This document shows positions 1 to 6,685 of a DNA stretch of 18,555 bases, piece by piece. Under the pieces are notes generated by a model. The model was not told the origin of the DNA. It did not search any database and saw nothing but the letters and a program-made list of their open reading frames with translations. This DNA comes from Gammaproteobacteria bacterium (GTDB lineage: Bacteria > Pseudomonadota > Gammaproteobacteria > Pseudomonadales > Azotimanducaceae), in NCBI GenBank assembly GCA_002715785.1, contig PBAA01000049.1, positions 1 through 18,555 on the forward strand, in the 5' to 3' direction. The translations under genes and the position numbers were made by a program. The first letter of the stretch is position 1. Every line of letters begins with the position of its first letter.

Positions 1-180
1 ATCCGCATGAAAGCCCGTAGAAAGCGTCTCGACCGTACGAACGGAGAGCCGGTTGATGCGTATCGCCATTACAGTAATCTCGCTAGAAAAGTGCCAAATC
101 CGGTCTTACTCTCGGTCTTACTGCGTGACGTAGACCGTCTTAAACATCCTTGGACATTCTTAGACACAAAATACACATAA
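1..180 (+). CDS. C-terminal part of an unidentified protein (open at left edge)
   Basis: Frame 1 is open from the first base to a TAA at 178-180, giving 59 residues; an internal ATG at 7 would give 57. The other two forward frames close within the first 20 bases. The residues are basic near the start (RMKARRKRLDR) and then more mixed (YRHYSNLARKVPNP, DVDRLKHPWTF). I recognise no family. A T-run hairpin lies 57 bases after the stop, which fits the end of a transcription unit. An open frame of this length can occur by chance, so this may not be a gene. Confidence 0.3.
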   Translation: MRMKARRKRLDRTNGEPVDAYRHYSNLARKVPNPVLLSVLLRDVDRLKHPWTFLDTKYT

Positions 181-237
181 GTAATTGTATTTAAAGAGAT
201 AGTTTATACTACACTGGATGTCATTAGAAGCCGAATC

Positions 238-264
238 GGCGGACTCCCTCTCCGCCAGTTTTTT
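238..264 (+). terminator. Hairpin with T-run, Rho-independent terminator-like
   Basis: GGCGGA (238-243) pairs with TCCGCC (251-256) around a 7-base loop, followed by AG and six T residues (259-264). This is the classic shape of an intrinsic terminator. It probably ends transcription of whatever enters from the left. It lies only 19 bases before the TTG start at 283. A TATACT box at 205-210 lies upstream, so it could instead be a leader attenuator or the end of a very short RNA. Confidence 0.6.
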
Positions 265-282
265 ATAGATACTGATTAGAGT

Positions 283-825
283 TTGAAAGATTCTCCCCGG
301 CATTTTCCTTTCTCAAGAATTTACGTAACCGGGGTATCTGCGTCTGGAAAGTCGCACCTCGCCAGCCGGATCTCTCATGCATTGAGACTGCCGTACGTCG
401 AATTAGACGCGTTGTATTGGAAGACAAATTGGATCGGCACTAGCAATCTCGAAATGTCCGACAACCTCCGACCCGAACTGTCTAAAGACAAATGGGTGAT
501 CGATGGCCGACAAGACCTCTCTCACGACGGACTTATCGTCCCCCACGCACAAATTGTCATTTGGGTGGATTTGCCTCTTCACCTAATCACGTACCAGCTA
601 CTAAAACGAACGCTTGAACGGGCGTCCAAGCGAAGATCATTGTGGGCGGGTAACGTCGAAAATCCATGGCTCGCCATCATTAACTGGATACGCTTCACTT
701 TTTTTCCGTATTACCGGTTAAGACAAAAGTACATTGCCCAATATCGTGATAGCCCTGATCTCAAATTAGCACTGGTACGATTACGAAATCGCAAAGAAAT
801 AAGGGCTTTCGTTAGCAGGCTGTGA
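283..825 (+). CDS. P-loop NTPase, FlaR / adenylate-kinase-like (DNA topology modulation family)
   Basis: A 180-residue cytoplasmic P-loop protein. Walker A is GVSASGKS at residues 17-24, directly after the first beta strand (RIYVTG). Next come the family-typical LDALYWKTNW (41-50), WVIDGR (71-76), the strand IVIWVDLP (91-98) and the basic, arginine-rich lid (LKRTLERASKRRSLWAGNVE, 107-126). The end, LVRLRNRKEIRAFV, matches the usual C-terminus of adenylate-kinase-related proteins annotated as FlaR or topology modulators. The length is typical. These proteins are presumed nucleotide or small-molecule kinases; the real substrate is generally unknown. The start is TTG at 283 with no good Shine-Dalgarno, so the exact N-terminus is uncertain, although little can be removed before the P-loop strand. 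It is convergent with the symporter gene, and I see no functional link to the exporters. Confidence 0.8.
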   Translation: MKDSPRHFPFSRIYVTGVSASGKSHLASRISHALRLPYVELDALYWKTNWIGTSNLEMSDNLRPELSKDKWVIDGRQDLSHDGLIVPHAQIVIWVDLPLHLITYQLLKRTLERASKRRSLWAGNVENPWLAIINWIRFTFFPYYRLRQKYIAQYRDSPDLKLALVRLRNRKEIRAFVSRL

Positions 826-889
826 GCCGAAATCCTCCGGCCCCACCGACTTTCAGCCCATCGTCGAATTCGTGGCCACGTAAACAAGC

Positions 890-2389
890 TCAATCAACGG
901 CGTAGCGCGTTGTCGCATCACCCCCGATTTTTCGGCGTTCTGCCAATTCCGCCAACATCTCCGTATGGCGTTCAGCTGTCAGTCGGTATTGTGTGTAGAA
1001 GATGACCGAGATAAAGCCAAGTGACGCGATAATGGGACCGTAGACGAGCCCCATATTCATGAGTGTTTCTGGGGGGACATCTGCTGCTGTCTGGATGTGC
1101 GGTCCAACAGGCCAGTTGATTAGTTGAAGGGCAAAGCCGGCGATAACGGTTCCAAGTCCACTGGTGGCTTTCGCCGAGAACGCCACGGCAGCGAAATATG
1201 CGCCCTCTTGTCGCCGACCTGTTTGGTACTCGTGCTCGTCACACACATCCGCCATCATCGAACCGTATCCAACATTGGCCTGCGCCGTTGCGAAACCCTG
1301 AATCACCTTGACGGCAACGAGCAGAGGCAAGATGGTGTTCGTCTCGAACCCTGCGAATGAGATGGTGTCGTCATTCTCAGGAAACCAGCCAAGCAGGCGA
1401 AGGACGACTGGCAGCGTCTGGAAGAATGCCCAGGCCAATCCCCCCATGATCAAGCACGCTTTCTTACCCCACCAGGCGAATAGAGGAACACAGATAGTAG
1501 TACCCAGAGCGTTGCCGATCGCGTACGCGATCAACACGGGAAGTATGATCGAGTCGTCCAGCTCCCAAAAGTACGTGAACATGTAGATATCGAGAGTCGT
1601 CGTTACACCGACCATTACAAAGACAACAAGCACACCGGTAAACAGAAACCGGAAATTCCGGTTCTTCGCGACCTCCAAGAAGTCCGTGCCCATCCGCACA
1701 AAGACTTGAGACAGGGACACACGTAGTTGGTCAGGTACCTTGGGTAGATACGGAATGATCGACCGCGTGCCCCAAGCACTCCAGAAAATGGTACCGCCCA
1801 TCACAATCGCGGTGACAAGTGCCCACGGTGTGTACGCCGCCGCGTTGAACCGCCCAACTTCGTCACCCATTAAAGGCGAGAACACGAGAAAAAATGCGAG
1901 TAGCGCGAACAGGCCTCCAATGTTTGCAAAGAACTGACGGTACGCGACCAACGCCGTACGATCCGCAACGTCTTCGGTGATTTCTGCACCCAGCGCGATG
2001 TGGGGTACGTGATACAGCGACATCATGGTTCGCGCGACATTCGTGAACACGGCAAGCCAGATAAAAAGAGCCCACTCCGAGCTCACAAGTGGAAAGAACA
2101 GCAAGAAAAAGCACAGCGACAACGGAACGAAAGACGCGTACATGAAGGGATGCCGACGACCATTCTTGGACTGCCAGTGGTCTGAAATAGATCCGGCGAA
2201 AACGTCGGATGCGGCATCGATCATCACGGCGATACCAATGGCCGATCCGGCGAGACCGGGGCTCATGCCGAGAATTTGGCTGTAGTAGAAGAGCAGGAAA
2301 AAACCGAGGCCTTGGCCGAAACAACCTTCGCCCGCTTGTCCTATACCGAACGAAAATTTGAAGTTGAAAGAGAGTTTTTCGGATTTCAT
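890..2389 (-). CDS. GPH-family sugar:cation symporter (MelB-like, MFS_2)
   Basis: A 499-residue polytopic inner-membrane transporter of the glycoside-pentoside-hexuronide:cation symporter family, with about 12 membrane segments. The N-terminal part shows the family hallmarks: GQAGEGCFGQGLGFFLLFYY, then DAASD with D58 and D62 at the places of the MelB cation-site aspartates Asp55 and Asp59. The loop 2-3 signature SDHWQSKNGRRHPF follows (68-81). The C-terminal half carries ADVCDEHEYQTGRRQEGAYF, the usual conserved loop of the family. It should import a sugar, glycoside or uronide with Na+ or H+; the sequence does not identify which. The ATG at 2389 lies three bases beyond the stop of the short secretory ORF upstream, with no strong Shine-Dalgarno, which suggests translational coupling on one minus-strand message. 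The gene looks intact. Confidence 0.9.
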   Translation of the reverse strand: MKSEKLSFNFKFSFGIGQAGEGCFGQGLGFFLLFYYSQILGMSPGLAGSAIGIAVMIDAASDVFAGSISDHWQSKNGRRHPFMYASFVPLSLCFFLLFFPLVSSEWALFIWLAVFTNVARTMMSLYHVPHIALGAEITEDVADRTALVAYRQFFANIGGLFALLAFFLVFSPLMGDEVGRFNAAAYTPWALVTAIVMGGTIFWSAWGTRSIIPYLPKVPDQLRVSLSQVFVRMGTDFLEVAKNRNFRFLFTGVLVVFVMVGVTTTLDIYMFTYFWELDDSIILPVLIAYAIGNALGTTICVPLFAWWGKKACLIMGGLAWAFFQTLPVVLRLLGWFPENDDTISFAGFETNTILPLLVAVKVIQGFATAQANVGYGSMMADVCDEHEYQTGRRQEGAYFAAVAFSAKATSGLGTVIAGFALQLINWPVGPHIQTAADVPPETLMNMGLVYGPIIASLGFISVIFYTQYRLTAERHTEMLAELAERRKIGGDATTRYAVD

Positions 2390-2392
2390 AAA

Positions 2393-2689
2393 TTAGCCGT
2401 CGACTTCACTGCTCGAAACTTGTGGTTCCAGGACGAGCCACCTCGTCATATTAGGGGGAAGCTGGTCTAGAAGGAAATCCGAAAAGTCAGCGTCACCGAT
2501 TAGCCCTTCCGATGCAGATCCGGCGAGCCCCTTTTTCGCGGAAGCACAACCCCAAACAATAATCTCCTCCACTGCCACTGCATCTTTTGCGACAGTCTCA
2601 GCCAGTACCGGGCTAACCAAAACCTTGGTTGCAAGGGCGAAGAGTACGACGCTGGATAAACGACGGACGAGGAGATGCATAACCTTCAA
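2393..2689 (-). pseudogene. Truncated TonB-dependent receptor N-terminus (signal peptide plus start of plug), or small secreted protein
   Basis: A 98-residue ORF. A basic start and hydrophobic core (LSSVVLFALATKVLVSPVLA) form a Sec signal peptide with cleavage likely after VLA, around residue 30. The mature part begins ETVAKDAVAVEEIIVWG, which looks like the N-terminal lead of many proteobacterial TonB-dependent receptors (EEI-V-G). GSASEGLIGDADFSD follows, close to the GSASEG-x-G-x-ADF stretch of one receptor group. The expected PGEL-E-IPG-xx-TQHSG plug continuation and the barrel are absent; the frame ends after about 30 unrelated-looking residues, three bases before the symporter ATG. The simplest reading is a receptor gene deleted for most of its length. 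A functional short periplasmic protein is possible. The start could be TTG at 2689 or, more likely, ATG at 2680. Confidence 0.5.
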
Positions 2690-2710
2690 TGATCGACCAT
2701 AAACTTGTAA

Positions 2711-2739
2711 TTTATAATAATATATATCAAATAGTTAAA
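2711..2739 (-). promoter_or_regulatory. Possible promoter for the minus-strand receptor-remnant/symporter unit
   Basis: Read on the minus strand, TTTAAC (2739-2734) and TATAAA (2716-2711) are 17 bases apart in a very AT-rich block. The -10 box is good and the -35 box weak. It would start transcription roughly 15-25 bases before the possible starts at 2689 or 2680. Such AT-rich sequence yields chance matches easily. Confidence 0.3.
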
Positions 2740-2747
2740 GTTATTAT

Positions 2748-2763
2748 TTAAGTAACTACTTAA
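2748..2763. repeat. Perfect 16-bp palindrome, operator-like
   Basis: TTAAGTA-AC-TACTTAA is a perfect 7-bp inverted repeat with a 2-base centre. It lies in the AT-rich spacer between the divergent minus-strand unit and the rightward SDR/exporter genes, just upstream of the possible minus-strand -35 box. The symmetry and placement fit a dimeric repressor or activator site. There is no T-run or long stem that would make it a terminator. No regulator gene is present in the window. Confidence 0.4.
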
Positions 2764-2907
2764 GATTAAAGTCGGCACGTTGAATCTACAGCGAGGGTAC
2801 TCAAATACACACCTCACGAAGACAAACGACCCCTCTAACGTTACCTATTCCCGACCCGATAAAACGAGACGCTCCGGCGCACTGAAACTTAGAGCATGAA
2901 ATAACTG

Positions 2908-2936
2908 TTGACCCAGCTTGCGATATGTAAGGTACT
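2908..2936 (+). promoter_or_regulatory. Weak sigma-70-like promoter before the SDR gene
   Basis: TTGACC (2908-2913) and GGTACT (2931-2936) are 17 bases apart. The -35 box is good and the -10 box poor. A start near 2943 would leave a leader of about 30 bases to the GTG at 2972. It would also exclude the in-frame TTG at 2918 as a start codon. Confidence 0.25.
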
Positions 2937-2956
2937 CCGCAGTTCGCAACGTAATT

Positions 2957-2963
2957 GGGGAGG
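2957..2963 (+). promoter_or_regulatory. Shine-Dalgarno that sets the SDR start
   Basis: GGGGAGG lies 8 bases before a GTG at 2972. It is much stronger than anything before the in-frame TTG at 2918, so the 18 extra N-terminal residues of the longer frame are very probably not translated. Confidence 0.7.
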
Positions 2964-2971
2964 AAACACAC

Positions 2972-4072
2972 GTGGCGGATGCAGGTGCTATATCGAACAC
3001 AAGGGCCGTCTCAGTCGCCGATGGTCCGATCGCAGTTACGGGCTCAAGCGGTTACATCGGCTCATGGATTGTCCAGGACCTCGTTGAACAGGGGTACACC
3101 GTCCGGGCATGTGTACGCGACGCAACGAACCCCGACAAGGTCGACCACCTGCTCGCAATGAATGATGCCGATCTCCCCGGTCGAGTCGAGCTCGCCAACG
3201 GCGACCTCTTCGACCCAGGCAGTTACGACGACGCCTTTAAAGACTGCAGTGCGGTCCTTCACGCAGGCGCCGCCGTCGGCTACAACCGAGAAACACCGCA
3301 AGAGGTCTACGACGGCTGTTTCACGGAGGTCGAACATGTGCTCGAGTCAGCCATTAAAGGCGGATCGTTGAAGCGTTTCGTGTTCACGAGTTCGTTCGCA
3401 GCAGTCGGACATCCGCGACCCGAAGGCTACATATTTACCGAAAGTGATTGGTGCGGCGACAACGTTGAAGGTTATCGAGGCGCTTGGACGGAGGACAATA
3501 TCCCGAAGAATCGAGACATCGCGTACGCAATGGCCAAAGCACGAGCCGAACATATGATGTACGAAATGGCCGAAAAAGAAGACACGTTTGACGCCATGGC
3601 CATCCTTCCGTTGCACGTAATTGGCCCCCTCATGTGCACGAATCACGACCAAGGCTGGAGCTGGCAGAACTGCATGAAGTTCATGTGGCTAGGAAAGGAA
3701 TATAAGAAGTCCAAAGGCGGTCGAATGCTTTGGAATAACGTCGACGTTCGCGATGTCGGTCGAGCCCATCGCTTATGTGCCGAAAGCACGGTCGCGAAAA
3801 ACGGTTCCCGTTACATCCTGTCTGCAACGGACCCATCCGGCGAACTCTTTACATGGCAGCTGCAAGCCAAGATGCAAGAACTGTTCCCCGACGTCGCCGA
3901 AGTAGGCGGCGAAGAAATGAACGGTAATCAGCCGGTGGAACCCACCTACGACTCGCCTCGCTCGTATTGCACGCTCGCGATCGACGAATTGGGTTTAGAC
4001 ACCTATTCGATTGATGAGACCATCAAGGCGACTGGGGATTCCTATATCAAGCTTGGCTTAGTACCGGGGTGA
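2972..4072 (+). CDS. Extended short-chain dehydrogenase/reductase, dihydroflavonol-4-reductase / cinnamoyl-CoA-reductase-like
   Basis: A 366-residue soluble NAD(P)-dependent oxidoreductase, taking the GTG start preceded by a strong GGGGAGG. The Rossmann motif TGSSGYIG lies at 23-30. YTVRACVRD follows (42-50); this resembles the plant DFR stretch YTVRATVRD, and the arginine there suggests NADPH. Also visible are PDKVDHLL, the strand SAVLHAGAA (93-101), FTSS with the active-site serine (138-141), and the catalytic YAMAK (Y185, K189). Length and motif order fit the extended SDR group that reduces ketones, aldehydes or CoA esters; the substrate cannot be deduced. It starts the rightward block, 76 bases before the first ABC gene and on the same strand, so it may be co-transcribed with the exporters and act on their cargo. 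That link is inference. Confidence 0.85.
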   Translation: MADAGAISNTRAVSVADGPIAVTGSSGYIGSWIVQDLVEQGYTVRACVRDATNPDKVDHLLAMNDADLPGRVELANGDLFDPGSYDDAFKDCSAVLHAGAAVGYNRETPQEVYDGCFTEVEHVLESAIKGGSLKRFVFTSSFAAVGHPRPEGYIFTESDWCGDNVEGYRGAWTEDNIPKNRDIAYAMAKARAEHMMYEMAEKEDTFDAMAILPLHVIGPLMCTNHDQGWSWQNCMKFMWLGKEYKKSKGGRMLWNNVDVRDVGRAHRLCAESTVAKNGSRYILSATDPSGELFTWQLQAKMQELFPDVAEVGGEEMNGNQPVEPTYDSPRSYCTLAIDELGLDTYSIDETIKATGDSYIKLGLVPG

Positions 4073-4148
4073 ATCTTCCTGTGAGGAGATCCAATACCAG
4101 CATTCCCCTGAATCCAAGTAGCTTGCGACAGGGTCTCTCGGATTAGAT

Positions 4149-6680
4149 ATGGCTGCGACGCTCACCTTCTCGCTCTATATCGCTCTCGCGCTCATTGCAA
4201 TGTTTGCATCGGTGGGGTTTGTCCTCCTTTGGATAGTGGGCCGTAGAAAAATATCGCGGTTGGAAACGCACGAACGAAAACGATTGCGCGCTATACCCTT
4301 TATGGGCGATGGGCCAATTCCTCCGGACCGAGATCGAGCGCCTTCCGAAGATGCTGCGAGCTTTTCGGTGGTTCTAAGACTTTTCTTTCGGGCATGGCCT
4401 TACATCAAACCTCAAGTATTCGGTCGCTGGTACGCCTCCGGAGAAGGTTTAGCAACAGACTTCGCGGACGATCTCCGCCGTGACGGTTACAGCTTCTGGT
4501 ACGCAGCGGTCCTGGCGACCGCGGCGGCGATTATCCCGTTGGTCACAGGCTCCATGCCTCTATCAACCGAGTTGCCCCTCATTCTCTTGTACCCCTTGGT
4601 CGCGGCCATGGTCCTTGCAGCTTGGGCCGTGACCCTGCGTGCCGGTGGCTCCCAAACCCTATCCGTCGCCGTTTTAGTTGCCGCCGGCGTGCTTGCCAAT
4701 ATTCTGGCGACACTCGTCATCGATGGAATAGCCGATGGGCTCTATACAGCCGGCGTGACCTTATCGTTGATGCTGGGCTGGCTCCTTCAGGTCCGCATCA
4801 GCGAAAGCGGATTTCAGTTCCGCATCCGTTTGCATGCGCATTTAATCTACTACTATTTTGTCGACTTTCTGCAACGCTTTATTAACTTCGTTCTTGGCTT
4901 GGTGATGGTCGATCTGCTCAATCAGACCATTTTTCAAGCCCAGCTACTCAGCGATCTCACCATGTCGTTACCTATTCTCCCTTGGCTAGCTGAATCGCTG
5001 GGTTACCCACTTGGCGCAATCGCCCAACTTTCTGAAGCACAGCGACTCGACATGATATGGCTTTACGTTGGGATATTGGTTGGAGCCTGGGTCCTCCAAT
5101 TCCCGCTGAATTTCTTCAAAGGCATTTACATGGTCTGGATCCTTCAACGGATTAACCAGGATCTGCGTTTAGCTCTAGTGGAACGTTGGCACCGCCTCTC
5201 TTTGAACTACCACAGCGATCACCGCGTCGGCGACTCCATCTACCGTATTTATCAAGACAGCGCGCAGGTCACAGCCGTCATTCAACGTTTAGTCGCTGTC
5301 GTTCAAGCACTGATGACTTACTTTACTTGCGTTTTCTTGGTGTCTTTGTTGAGTCCGTGGATCGGCCTGATCGCAATCAGTGTCGTCATCCCTGGCTTAC
5401 TTTGGGCACGATGGGCCATGCCTCGTATGCGGGTGCGGTCGCTCATCGCACGAGCGACCAACTCGGACCTTACGTCCCGTATCCAAGAGGCCTTTAACGC
5501 CTTTCGGATCATCAAAGCAAACTCCGCCAGTACACGTGTGCAAGATTTGTTGGAACAGGATTCGGCCGTCGCATTTAATGCGGCTTATCGCGCCCGCAGC
5601 ATCGTCGCGTTCGTCACGATCATCATGTTCACCATTGCCTCAGCTTTCCTGATTGGCGGTGAGTTCACGATGGCTTGGTGGGCCAACCAGAGTAACCCGA
5701 CTTGGGCATCCGAACTCATGGCATTGGTTGGCGTCAGCTTCGTCGTCTGGAATCTCGCCGCGTTCAATTGGACGAAAGGCGAGTTCGACCAAGCCAGTGG
5801 CAGTGTACGCTGGCTCATGCGCCAGTGGCTCCAGGCACAGGACCTCGCCATGGGGCTACAGCGCGTTTTCAATATTCTCGACATTGAGCCCGATATCGAA
5901 GACGACGCAGAAGCCGTTCCCCTGGATGCGATTCACGATGAAATTCGATTCGACCGGGTGAGTTTTAATTATGAACCGGGTCGACCCGTCCTAAGCGACG
6001 TCAGCTTCACAGCAAAACCCGGGACCGTCACCGCGATCGTTGGTCCTACGGGATCGGGGAAAACCACGGTGATGAGCTTGTTGCTCCGACTATACGATCT
6101 AGCAAGTGGTGCGATCACCATCGACGAGCGCCCTATCAATCAATACCAAATCCAATCCCTACGCGAAAAGATCGCGATCGCTCTTCAGGAAAACGTGCTC
6201 TTCGCTTCGTCGGTCCGGGACAACATTCGTTACGTCGTACCGGACGCCGATGAGGATGCGGTACGTAATGCAGTTCGCGTGGCGTGCATGGACGATTATG
6301 TCGATGAGCTGCCCTTCGGATTGGACACGATCCTAGGAGACCGGGGTGGCAAACTCTCAACCGGACAACGCCAACGACTTTCTATTGCTCGTGCCGTTGT
6401 GCGCGACACACCGATTCTGATTCTTGACGAACCCACGGCCGCCCTCGATGCCGCGACCGAACATCGGGTGATGAGCAACCTCGCTGAATGGGGTCAGGAC
6501 CGAGTGATCTTTCTGATTACCCATCGAATATCAACGATTCGTCGAGCTGACAACATTCTCTACCTCGACGAAGGACAGATTATCGAGAACGGTGACCACG
6601 CCACACTCATGTCCATCGAAGGCGGCCGCTACCGAGCATTTGTGGACGCCGAGTCAAATCTTTCGGCGACAGGAGGGTAA
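4149..6680 (+). CDS. ABC exporter half-transporter, A-type, copy 1 (A1)
   Basis: An 843-residue inner-membrane ABC exporter subunit, well over the usual 580-600. It starts with a hydrophobic helix (5-30), then a cytoplasmic stretch with RAIPFMGDGPIP (47-58), an elbow-like FRAWPYIKPQ (80-89) and about four extra membrane helices (115-213). The six-helix exporter domain begins near 225; its TM2/coupling region is QRINQDLRLAL and NYHSDHRVGDSIYRIY. The nucleotide-binding domain has A-loop Y608, Walker A GPTGSGKT (632-639), Q680, signature LSTGQ (736-740), Walker B ILILDE with E761 and H792, so it appears catalytically complete. No C39 peptidase domain is present. The next gene begins 5 bases after the stop and encodes the probable partner. 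The ATG start has a weak Shine-Dalgarno. Cargo unknown; lipid, glycolipid or natural-product export are all possible. Confidence 0.9.
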   Translation: MAATLTFSLYIALALIAMFASVGFVLLWIVGRRKISRLETHERKRLRAIPFMGDGPIPPDRDRAPSEDAASFSVVLRLFFRAWPYIKPQVFGRWYASGEGLATDFADDLRRDGYSFWYAAVLATAAAIIPLVTGSMPLSTELPLILLYPLVAAMVLAAWAVTLRAGGSQTLSVAVLVAAGVLANILATLVIDGIADGLYTAGVTLSLMLGWLLQVRISESGFQFRIRLHAHLIYYYFVDFLQRFINFVLGLVMVDLLNQTIFQAQLLSDLTMSLPILPWLAESLGYPLGAIAQLSEAQRLDMIWLYVGILVGAWVLQFPLNFFKGIYMVWILQRINQDLRLALVERWHRLSLNYHSDHRVGDSIYRIYQDSAQVTAVIQRLVAVVQALMTYFTCVFLVSLLSPWIGLIAISVVIPGLLWARWAMPRMRVRSLIARATNSDLTSRIQEAFNAFRIIKANSASTRVQDLLEQDSAVAFNAAYRARSIVAFVTIIMFTIASAFLIGGEFTMAWWANQSNPTWASELMALVGVSFVVWNLAAFNWTKGEFDQASGSVRWLMRQWLQAQDLAMGLQRVFNILDIEPDIEDDAEAVPLDAIHDEIRFDRVSFNYEPGRPVLSDVSFTAKPGTVTAIVGPTGSGKTTVMSLLLRLYDLASGAITIDERPINQYQIQSLREKIAIALQENVLFASSVRDNIRYVVPDADEDAVRNAVRVACMDDYVDELPFGLDTILGDRGGKLSTGQRQRLSIARAVVRDTPILILDEPTAALDAATEHRVMSNLAEWGQDRVIFLITHRISTIRRADNILYLDEGQIIENGDHATLMSIEGGRYRAFVDAESNLSATGG
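6671..6677 (+). promoter_or_regulatory. Strong Shine-Dalgarno inside the end of A1 for B1
   Basis: AGGAGGG lies within the last codons of A1, 8 bases before the GTG at 6686. It fixes the B1 start and shows that B1 is translated from the A1 message. Confidence 0.75.
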
Positions 6681-6685
6681 CGCGC

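Noticed and set aside
101..122. Direct repeat of the 10-mer CGGTCTTACT at 101-110 and 113-122.
   Set aside because: Only two short copies inside an open reading frame; no further copies or known element.
237..257. Resemblance of CTCCCTCTCCGCCA to the 3' end of a tRNA-Ser, a common attachment site for islands.
   Set aside because: No cloverleaf can be built upstream, there is no integrase in the window, and the bases are fully explained as the arm of a T-run hairpin.
871..880. 10-bp palindrome CGTGGCCACG between the convergent kinase and symporter genes.
   Set aside because: Too short, without a loop or T-run, to support a terminator or binding site.
1863..2324. Long reading frames on either strand overlapping the symporter and ABC genes.
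   Set aside because: They lie inside strongly supported genes, have arginine/serine-rich low-quality translations and no recognisable domains.
2918..2971. Longer SDR start at TTG 2918.
   Set aside because: The GTG at 2972 has a strong GGGGAGG, and the extra 18 residues have no role in the Rossmann fold.
4149..4850. C39 peptidase or bacteriocin-exporter domain at the N-terminus of the A-type proteins.
   Set aside because: The extension is largely hydrophobic and lacks the Cys-His peptidase motifs; no double-glycine leader peptide gene is nearby.
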